NCBI GenBank assembly: GCA_964434955.1
Contig: CAYSXI010000147.1
Location: forward strand, 1-13,472
Source of the DNA: JANQLU01 sp964434955
GTDB lineage: Bacteria; Planctomycetota; Planctomycetia; Pirellulales; Pirellulaceae
Direction of reading: 5' to 3'
DNA length: 13,472 bases
Shown here: positions 7,484 to 13,472 of the stretch, in pieces
How the letters are laid out: every line of letters begins with the position of its first letter
Position numbering within the stretch: the stretch's first letter is position 1
Notes under the pieces: model-generated
Databases searched by the model: none
Told to the model about the DNA's origin: nothing
The model's input: only the letters and a program-made list of their open reading frames with translations
Made by a program: the position numbers and the translations under genes

Positions 7484-7511
7484 GGTGCTGGCCACGGCAG
7501 GCTCGGCCCCT

Positions 7512-7540
7512 TTGGTTTCCAATTCCGCTTGGAATAAAAT
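7512..7540 (+). promoter_or_regulatory. Candidate sigma70-type promoter with nested inverted repeat for the ABC transporter operon
   Basis: TTGGTT (7512-7517) and TAAAAT (7535-7540) are separated by 17 bp, the ideal -35/-10 spacing, and resemble TTGACA and TATAAT. A perfect inverted repeat, TTCCAA-TTCCGC-TTGGAA (7517-7534), fills the spacer. A regulator bound there would block or remodel RNA polymerase. A start site near 7547 would leave a leader of about 29 bases before ATG 7576. The -35 has three mismatches, so the prediction is moderate. Confidence 0.5.
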
Positions 7541-7575
7541 ACTTTTGACCCAATGGCAAACCGGAATTCGATTCG

Positions 7576-8340
7576 ATGGCCGAGAACCAGTCGACCTCCA
7601 ATGAAATGACTCGCGGCAATGAAATGATTCACGCCGAGAATTTGTCAAAATTCTATGGCAACTTTGCGGCGATTTCGGACGTGTCGTTCTCGGTTCCACA
7701 AAACCAGGTTTGTGCTTTCCTTGGCCCCAACGGTGCGGGCAAGTCGACGACCATGAAGTTACTGACGGGATACTTGGCCCCAAGCAAGGGAACAGTCCGG
7801 GTCGCCGGTTACGACATGGAATCGCAAAGACTTTCGGCCAGCAGCCGGATCGGGTATTTGCCGGAAAACGGTCCACTTTATAACGAAATGACGCCAGCCG
7901 GGGCACTCAAATACCTCGGACGCGTTCGTGGACTCACCCGCAATCGGCTTCGAGATCGCATGGATTTCGTGTGCGCCAAATGCAACCTCCAGGAAGTCTG
8001 GATGAAGCCGATCGCCAAGTTGTCTCGCGGTTTTCGCCAGCGAGTCGGAATGGCCCAGGCAATTTTGCACGACCCGGAGGTCCTGATCTTGGATGAGCCA
8101 ACGAGCGGATTGGACCCGAATCAACTTGTCGGGATCCGGCAGTTGATTAAAGACCTTGGCGAAACCAAAACCGTACTTCTTTCGACTCATATCCTTCAAG
8201 AGGTCGAATACGTCTGCACCCGCGTTATCCTTGTCAACGAAGGTCGCCTTGTCTTTGACGGCGACATGAATTCAATGACCGCTGATTCCGGAATGCAATC
8301 AAAATTCCATCAGTTGACCGGTTTTGCGTCAGCGACCTAG
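7576..8340 (+). CDS. GldA-type ABC transporter ATP-binding protein
   Basis: This 254-residue nucleotide-binding subunit is expected to power the ABC-2 permease encoded next. Motifs are complete: Walker A GPNGAGKST (50-58), signature LSRGFRQRVG (149-158), Walker B VLILDEPTSGLD (169-180) and the H-loop His in STHILQEVEY (H205). The Q-loop region reads GYLPENGPLY (93-102), with Glu at the usual Gln position, which is typical of the CcmA/GldA-type exporter subfamily. ATG 7576 is the first start after an in-frame TGA at 7546 and has GGAA about 10 bp upstream. Two later ATGs (codons 11 and 17) are also possible, and codon 17 gives MIHAENLSKFYG, which matches most homologues' N-termini. The stop lies 27 bp before the next gene, indicating co-transcription. 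The protein is cytoplasmic, attached to the membrane partner. The substrate is unknown. Confidence 0.95.
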   Translation: MAENQSTSNEMTRGNEMIHAENLSKFYGNFAAISDVSFSVPQNQVCAFLGPNGAGKSTTMKLLTGYLAPSKGTVRVAGYDMESQRLSASSRIGYLPENGPLYNEMTPAGALKYLGRVRGLTRNRLRDRMDFVCAKCNLQEVWMKPIAKLSRGFRQRVGMAQAILHDPEVLILDEPTSGLDPNQLVGIRQLIKDLGETKTVLLSTHILQEVEYVCTRVILVNEGRLVFDGDMNSMTADSGMQSKFHQLTGFASAT

Positions 8341-8367
8341 GACCTGCGATTGGGAGAAATTGAAACA

Positions 8368-11300
8368 ATGAATCGCATGTTGGATATGCTTTCCACCTTT
8401 GGATTCCTTTTTGTCCTCGTGTGCCTGGTCGCGAGCCTGCTCTTTTTTGCACGGCCTCACGTTGTCTGGGCGATTTTCACGCGGAATCTCAAAAACTACT
8501 TCACGAGTGTTCTGGGCTATCTTTTCATTATTGCCTTTGTGACCGTTTCCGCATTGCTGACTTTCAGCAATCAATTTTTTGCGGACAACCAGGCGAACCT
8601 GGATCAGTTAAGCCAGTACTTTCCTATCCTGCTTTTGTTTTTTGTTCCTGCGATCACGATGTCCATTTGGGCAGACGAGATCCGCCAGGGAACAGACGCG
8701 ATCCTTTTCACGTTGCCGGCATCGGATCTGGAGATTTTGCTCGGAAAGTACCTTTCGGCCATTGGAACCTATTCTATCGCTCTCGTTTTCTCGCTGACGC
8801 AACTAATTGCCTTGGCCTCGATCAGCTCGCCCGACTGGGGCGTCCTTGCGGCAACTTACATGGGATATTGGCTGGCGGGAACTTCGCTGATTGCGATTGG
8901 TATGTTTGCCTCAAGTTTGAGCGGAAGCGCGACGGTGGCATTTATTCTTGCCGCACTGTTTTGTCAAATCCCAGTTTTGCTCACCCAGTACGTTGGCGGC
9001 AACTTCCTTGGACAGCTTTCGATTGGCTGGCACCTCAAGGATTTCAGCCTCGGCCTGATTTCACTTCCTTCAGTGATCTATTTCATGGCCATTACGATGT
9101 TCTCCCTTTACCTGAACCTGGTTGTGATCACTAAACGCCATTGGAGTGGTGGCAAAAAAGTAGGAATGGGCATTCACTACGGGATTCGAGTCGTTGCCGT
9201 TCTTTCGGGGCTACTTGCCTTCTACTTCATGTATGAAGGACTAAGCTCCTATTTGCAAACCAGGCTCGACCTCACGAATCAAAGGCTTTATACGCTGACG
9301 AAGATGACGGAGGAGACAATCCAGGAAGCAGAAAAGAGCGAACGACCGGTGACGATCCAGGCCTTTATCTCCACCGATGTGCCACAACATTATGTCGATC
9401 TCAAAAAACATTTTGTCGGATTGCTTCGACAATATGACCGAATGAGCCCAAGTGTTCATGTCGAACTCATCGAAGTTGAACCCAATAGCAGCGAAGAAAA
9501 ACAGGCGAAAACGCTTGGGATCGAACCTCGAACGGATCGAACGGAAATTGACGGACGATCAGTGGAACAGGAAATCTACATGGGGGCCTATATTTCCAGC
9601 ACGCTCGGAGACGTCGTGCTGCCCTTCGTTGATTCTGACGCCATTGAATACGAATTGACCCATTCGTTAGCGGCAACAACCGATCAAAAGAAAAAAATCG
9701 TCGTTGGCGTTCTTGCGACCGATGCCAGGTTCACCGGTGTCCGCGTCAGAGAGCTTGATCAGGAAGTTCTGATACACCCGTGGTTCTACACCAAAATCCA
9801 ACGCGAATTAAAGAAACACTACGAGCTCGTTGATCTATCCGTGGGCGACCTCGCGGAAATGGTGTTCCGAAAAAGCCCGGGCTACAAGAAGCCGGCTCCC
9901 GTCCCCGGCCAAAAAATTGACGAGAAACGCGAAACGCTCATGACCAATGGCCCGGATGTTCTCCTGGTTGCCGCGCCAAGCAGCCTTTCGTCGCTCGGAA
10001 TGAATCAGCTTTCGGAGTACATCCAACTCGGACGCCCAGTCATGATCATGGCGGACCCGCTTCCCATTCATCCGTTTACAACTTTACAACCGGAACAGAT
10101 CGGCGTCATCAACGCACCGATGCAGCAGCGTTTCAACGCGCGATCGCCTTGGGCTGTTTTTTCATCCGAGTTTGACCCGGCGCGAATGCAACGCTTTCCT
10201 TTTCTGCCTCCCAAAGCTGACAATGGCACGGCGAAAACGCTTTTGGATACCCTGGGGATTCAATGGAATCATGGGGATACGGTTTGGAGCAATCAAAGAC
10301 CGCCTTCCAGCTTCGAACCCAAATGGCAAAAGACGATCAGCGAACGGTGGCCGGATCATTTCGGCCCTCGCGACAATTTCTTTGTCTTCGCCAACCGGGA
10401 TGGGAACACCAATCCCTTTGCCGAAGATGACATGATCTCGCAGAGTTTGAATGGGATGCTGTTCTTTTACCCCGGTGCGATTTCCAAGTTGCCTGGCTCG
10501 AAAACCAATTTCCAACCCCTTGTTACCTTTGGCAAAGATTCGGGCCGATTCACCTGGAACCAATTGATCGAAAACATGTACGAGGAACAGCCCGTTTATG
10601 GCCCCAGCGGACCCGTCATCGACATGGTTACCGGAAAACCAAAGACCAAAATGGAACCGATCGTGATGCCGCAATCGGGTGTTGCCTTTGCCCGGATTCG
10701 CAAAAACGTGGACAACGTCGTTGACAAAACCATTCTCAATGCTGACTACGTAAAGACGGTTCAAGGAAATCGCATTGAGCTGAAAACGTTGTCGGGCGGT
10801 GTGCCCAAAGATGGCGATCGTATCAAAATCGTTCGCGGTGATGATGAGATTGCAGACGTTGAAATCGAATCCCTCTCTTACGACGGAGACGAGTTGAAGC
10901 CGGGTGATTTGTTGACTGTGCAATTGTCAACTGACGCGGCAACCGTCCGACCCGGCGACAAACTGGAGATTTATCGATTGGTGACAATCATCTTTGGCGA
11001 ACCCCAGACCATTGCGGCCCACATCACGGGGGATTTGGAAAATGACAAAACCATGAACGTCGTTTTTGTTGCCGATTGCGACTTTGTCACCGATCTTTAT
11101 TTCGAACAGATCGAATCGCTGAAGACCAAACCCGACAACGTCATGTTTTTCCAAAACTGCATCGAATCCCTGGCCGACAAAACGGATTTTGTTGAATTGC
11201 GCAGTCGCCGGCCTCGTCCCAGAACACTCACGGGAGTCGAGCGACGCGTCGCTGCTTTCCGCAATTCGCGCTTCAAGAAGCAAGCTCAAATGGAACGTGA

Positions 11301-11649
11301 TATTTCGCGAAAGCTGATCAACATGGAGAACGCGGTCAAAAAAGCGGATCGGCAGATGCAAGATTCCGACCTGGGAGTTATTCAACAGATCCAGCAGGGC
11401 TTGCAGTCGCGGTCGAGCGAAGCACGCAAGTTTTCGATCGCCAAAGCCAACTTGGACAAGCAACTCAAGGAAGACATCGACGACTTGAAAGCAGGCGAAA
11501 GAAAACAAGCCAAAGGCCTGGAGAATCGAATTCGGGTTTTCGCGGTTGTATCCGCGCCCTTGCCCGCATTCCTGCTCGGGCTCGTCGTCCTGTTTTTCCG
11601 AATCAGTAACGAAAACCGTTCCTTAGACCCATCCCGTCGACGTTCCTAA
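8368..11649 (+). CDS. ABC-2 permease fused to GldG-type auxiliary domain (GldF-GldG fusion)
   Basis: This is 1,093 residues from ATG 8368, chosen because GGGAGAA lies about 10 bp upstream. A TTG at 8350 would put that site inside the gene. Residues about 8-260 are the multi-pass permease: a first helix, then WAIFTRNLKNYFTSVLGYLF and SIWADEIRQGTDAILFTLPA, characteristic of GldF/ABC-2 permeases. From about 266 a second module begins with a membrane helix (about 275-292) and the GldG signature LDLTNQRLYTLT (300-311). A large extracytoplasmic domain of the ABC_transp_aux type (DUF of GldG) follows, including VDSDAIEYELTHSLA. Residues about 792-871 form an extra beta-rich insertion with two GD-x-(I/L)-x-I-x-R turns. 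A charged coiled coil (about 957-1052) leads to a final helix (about 1056-1078) and a basic cytoplasmic tail. GldF and GldG are separate proteins in Bacteroidota. The fusion fixes their stoichiometry at 1:1. The gene is followed after 17 bp by the DUF4340 gene. Confidence 0.93.
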   Translation: MNRMLDMLSTFGFLFVLVCLVASLLFFARPHVVWAIFTRNLKNYFTSVLGYLFIIAFVTVSALLTFSNQFFADNQANLDQLSQYFPILLLFFVPAITMSIWADEIRQGTDAILFTLPASDLEILLGKYLSAIGTYSIALVFSLTQLIALASISSPDWGVLAATYMGYWLAGTSLIAIGMFASSLSGSATVAFILAALFCQIPVLLTQYVGGNFLGQLSIGWHLKDFSLGLISLPSVIYFMAITMFSLYLNLVVITKRHWSGGKKVGMGIHYGIRVVAVLSGLLAFYFMYEGLSSYLQTRLDLTNQRLYTLTKMTEETIQEAEKSERPVTIQAFISTDVPQHYVDLKKHFVGLLRQYDRMSPSVHVELIEVEPNSSEEKQAKTLGIEPRTDRTEIDGRSVEQEIYMGAYISSTLGDVVLPFVDSDAIEYELTHSLAATTDQKKKIVVGVLATDARFTGVRVRELDQEVLIHPWFYTKIQRELKKHYELVDLSVGDLAEMVFRKSPGYKKPAPVPGQKIDEKRETLMTNGPDVLLVAAPSSLSSLGMNQLSEYIQLGRPVMIMADPLPIHPFTTLQPEQIGVINAPMQQRFNARSPWAVFSSEFDPARMQRFPFLPPKADNGTAKTLLDTLGIQWNHGDTVWSNQRPPSSFEPKWQKTISERWPDHFGPRDNFFVFANRDGNTNPFAEDDMISQSLNGMLFFYPGAISKLPGSKTNFQPLVTFGKDSGRFTWNQLIENMYEEQPVYGPSGPVIDMVTGKPKTKMEPIVMPQSGVAFARIRKNVDNVVDKTILNADYVKTVQGNRIELKTLSGGVPKDGDRIKIVRGDDEIADVEIESLSYDGDELKPGDLLTVQLSTDAATVRPGDKLEIYRLVTIIFGEPQTIAAHITGDLENDKTMNVVFVADCDFVTDLYFEQIESLKTKPDNVMFFQNCIESLADKTDFVELRSRRPRPRTLTGVERRVAAFRNSRFKKQAQMERDISRKLINMENAVKKADRQMQDSDLGVIQQIQQGLQSRSSEARKFSIAKANLDKQLKEDIDDLKAGERKQAKGLENRIRVFAVVSAPLPAFLLGLVVLFFRISNENRSLDPSRRRS

Positions 11650-11652
11650 TCC

Positions 11653-11670
11653 ATGAGTCAAACGACATGA
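11653..11670 (+). other. Five-codon mini-ORF overlapping the DUF4340 start
   Basis: ATG AGT CAA ACG ACA TGA (MSQTT) begins four bases after the permease stop. Its TGA overlaps the ATG of the next gene in an ATGA junction (11667-11670). It is probably not a gene product. It could let ribosomes leaving the permease gene re-initiate and pass directly to the DUF4340 start. The frame is not that of the downstream protein. It may be chance. Confidence 0.25.
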
Positions 11671-13472
11671 ACGAAACGATCAAAACCGGACTATTTGCTG
11701 GGTTTGCCATCCTTTTGGCCGGCGTGTCTGCATTGGTCGTATGGGGAACCAGGCCCAAGCCCAATGTTGATTTCGAGTTGGTCGGTGAGCCTTTTTTCGA
11801 AGAATTTGATGTCAAGGACGCGGCCTCGTTGACGATTTCGGCAATTGACCAAGAAACGGAAGCACCGGTTGAGTTCACCGTCCGACGGGAAGGTGACACA
11901 TGGATCATCCCGACTCACCACGGCTATCCCGCGGAAGCAGCCGACCGACTCGCGCAGGCCACCACGTCTTTGATGGGCGTCAAGCGTGACATGCTCCAGG
12001 GGCGGCTCCCAAAAGAGCAAAAAAAATATGGAGTGGTCAGCCCCGCATCGTATACCGATCCTGCCAGCGAGGATACGTTCCAGCCGGGTGAAACAGGATC
12101 CCGGATCACTTTGAAAAACAAAGATGATGAGGTGCTCGTCGACCTGATTGTTGGCAAGCCGGTTCCGGCCGCGGACGGTTCGGAAAATTCGGGCTACTTT
12201 TACGCGCGCCATCCTGATGAAGATCAAACGTACCGGGTCGAGATGGACCTCAATCTTTCGACGAAATTCGGTGAATGGATCGACCCGGATCTGCTTCGGG
12301 TTTCAAAAGATGAATTTACGAAACTCGATCTTTACAACTACACTTTCAAAGAAAAAGCGGTCCAGTACGGACAACAGATCGAAATTATCAAAGAATATGT
12401 TCCCGGCGACGAGTTCAAGCTTTCGAAAACACCGGAATCAAACTCCTGGGAAATGGAGGGAGTGGACGTCCGCAAAGAAAACGTGAACCAAACATTTGTC
12501 GAATCCATTTTGGCGTTACTCGACGACATGAAAATTGCTGGCGTTCGGAAAAAGCAACTCTTGCCCAACCAAAAACCGCTGTTGCTTCCAGACCTTACGG
12601 TCAACATCGAGGCACTCAAGGAAGTTGCCAGTGACACATCACAGGCGGACATGCAGAAGTTGATCATGAACGTTGCGCAAGTCGCGAAACGGGACTTGAG
12701 CGAACAGGGTTTTTACCTCAACGAGAAATCATCTGCCAAGAAAGGTGAGCGACTGTTTGCCGAAAAAGGAATGATCTCTGCGGTCACGTCGAGCGGCGTT
12801 CGCTACACGGTCTATTTCGGCGAGCTGTTTTTGGGTAGCACCAATGCCGTGGAAATCGGTGTCGACGCAGGGCCTTCGGCCAATCCGCAAAGCGACCCCG
12901 CGGCCGAGTTGAAGTCCGTCGACGTCAAAAAGGACCCGGGGCAACTCCCGGCGGATGCCAGCAAAAACAATCGCAATCGCTACGTGATGGTTCGAGTGGC
13001 CTTTGACGAATCAGGACTCCCCCCGAAACCGGAAATGCCAAAGCAGCCGGTTGAGCCCAAAAAACCGGACGGCTACTTGCCACCAGATTCCCGCCAACCT
13101 GCGAAACCCGGGGAGAATCAAGAACCTCCTCGACCACCACTTTCCCCGGCGAAGAAGAAAGCATTTGAAGCCTATGATTCGGCGATGCTCCAGTTCGAAT
13201 CGGACAAAGCAGCTTTCGGTGGACTCAAAGACAAGTTTGATAACGACGTGAAGATTCGCGAAGCCAGAATCAAGTCAGGTCGAAAGCGGGTCGACGAGTT
13301 AAATAACCGATTCGGCCTTTGGTATTATGTCGTGCCGGCAGGACAGTATGAAAGTTTGCGAATTGGCCGCGAAAGGCTAGTTCAACCGAAACCGGAATCG
13401 GAACGCCCTAAGGATCTTCCCAAAGTCCCGAATATTGAATTTCCATCAGGCACATCGGGCAAAAACAAAGCC
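11667..13472 (+). CDS. DUF4340 domain protein, membrane-anchored, 3' end outside window
   Basis: From ATG 11667 the frame is open for 602 codons to the right edge without a stop, so the C-terminus is missing. Residues about 7-26 are a single hydrophobic helix after a short NETIKTG leader, giving a membrane-anchored protein exposed on the outer side. Residues about 40-350 have the DUF4340 layout: strands ending WIIPTHHGYPA, the RDML..RLPKEQKKYGV helix-turn, TLKNKD..VLVDLIVGKP (a frequent family signature) and SGYFYARHPDEDQTYRVE. Later a YTVYFGELF strand recurs near residue 390. Residues about 452-494 are an unusual proline- and lysine-rich linker, followed by a charged helix (about 497-540) and a beta segment WYYVVPAGQYESLRI. 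DUF4340 genes commonly sit directly after gldG-type genes, so this is likely an accessory of the transporter. Its biochemical role is unknown. The 17-bp spacing supports a shared operon. Confidence 0.9.
   Translation, partial: MNETIKTGLFAGFAILLAGVSALVVWGTRPKPNVDFELVGEPFFEEFDVKDAASLTISAIDQETEAPVEFTVRREGDTWIIPTHHGYPAEAADRLAQATTSLMGVKRDMLQGRLPKEQKKYGVVSPASYTDPASEDTFQPGETGSRITLKNKDDEVLVDLIVGKPVPAADGSENSGYFYARHPDEDQTYRVEMDLNLSTKFGEWIDPDLLRVSKDEFTKLDLYNYTFKEKAVQYGQQIEIIKEYVPGDEFKLSKTPESNSWEMEGVDVRKENVNQTFVESILALLDDMKIAGVRKKQLLPNQKPLLLPDLTVNIEALKEVASDTSQADMQKLIMNVAQVAKRDLSEQGFYLNEKSSAKKGERLFAEKGMISAVTSSGVRYTVYFGELFLGSTNAVEIGVDAGPSANPQSDPAAELKSVDVKKDPGQLPADASKNNRNRYVMVRVAFDESGLPPKPEMPKQPVEPKKPDGYLPPDSRQPAKPGENQEPPRPPLSPAKKKAFEAYDSAMLQFESDKAAFGGLKDKFDNDVKIREARIKSGRKRVDELNNRFGLWYYVVPAGQYESLRIGRERLVQPKPESERPKDLPKVPNIEFPSGTSGKNKA

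Noticed and set aside
10162..10923. 253-codon antisense ORF inside the GldF-GldG fusion
   Set aside because: It lies wholly within a strongly supported gene on the other strand and its translation shows no recognisable domain; it is a codon-bias shadow.
7576..13472. Gliding-motility machinery
   Set aside because: GldA/F/G-like components alone do not show gliding; none of the other gliding or type IX secretion genes is visible, and such transporters occur widely in non-gliding bacteria.

Overview
The window looks like chromosomal DNA of a planctomycete (Planctomycetota, probably Pirellulaceae-like), taken from a draft or metagenome assembly because it contains a 10-N scaffold gap. The lineage call is inference. 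It rests on the gene content (a DUF3179 protein, a large secretin-N/carboxypeptidase-regulatory-like protein, a single-chain GldF-GldG fusion followed by a DUF4340 protein), moderate GC, weak or absent Shine-Dalgarno sequences and use of a GTG start. An LpxL-type acyltransferase indicates a Gram-negative, lipid A-type envelope.

Layout. (1) Positions 2-1690, + strand: the 3' part of a large, probably exported protein with Ig-like or beta-rich domains, running off the left edge. (2) Positions 1695-1738: an assembly gap next to a perfect 12-bp hairpin, which sits between convergent genes and is a likely bidirectional terminator. (3) Positions 1804-3243, - strand: a membrane-anchored DUF3179 protein. 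(4) Positions 3424-5262, + strand: typA/bipA, a ribosome-binding GTPase, divergent from the DUF3179 gene. (5) Positions 5263-5408: a hairpin-rich spacer with a 14-bp sequence repeated three times in tandem. (6) Positions 5409-6377, +: a lipid A acyltransferase. (7) Positions 6527-7483, +: a two-domain GNAT acetyltransferase. (8) Positions 7512-13472, +: a promoter-like element with an inverted repeat, then an apparent operon of a GldA-type ABC ATPase, an ABC-2 permease fused to a GldG-type auxiliary domain, and a DUF4340 protein cut by the right edge.

The genes on the left look like ordinary single-function genes. The last three form one functional unit: an ABC-2 type transporter (one ATPase gene plus a permease with a very large periplasmic-type domain) and an anchored DUF4340 partner. 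This gldA-gldFG-DUF4340 arrangement occurs in many non-gliding bacteria, and its substrate is unknown. The most unusual points are an extra beta-rich insertion in the GldG part, a proline-rich insertion in the DUF4340 protein, the candidate operator inside the operon promoter, and the tandem repeat after typA. No RNA genes, insertion sequences or CRISPR arrays were seen, and no gene-free stretch exceeds 300 bases.
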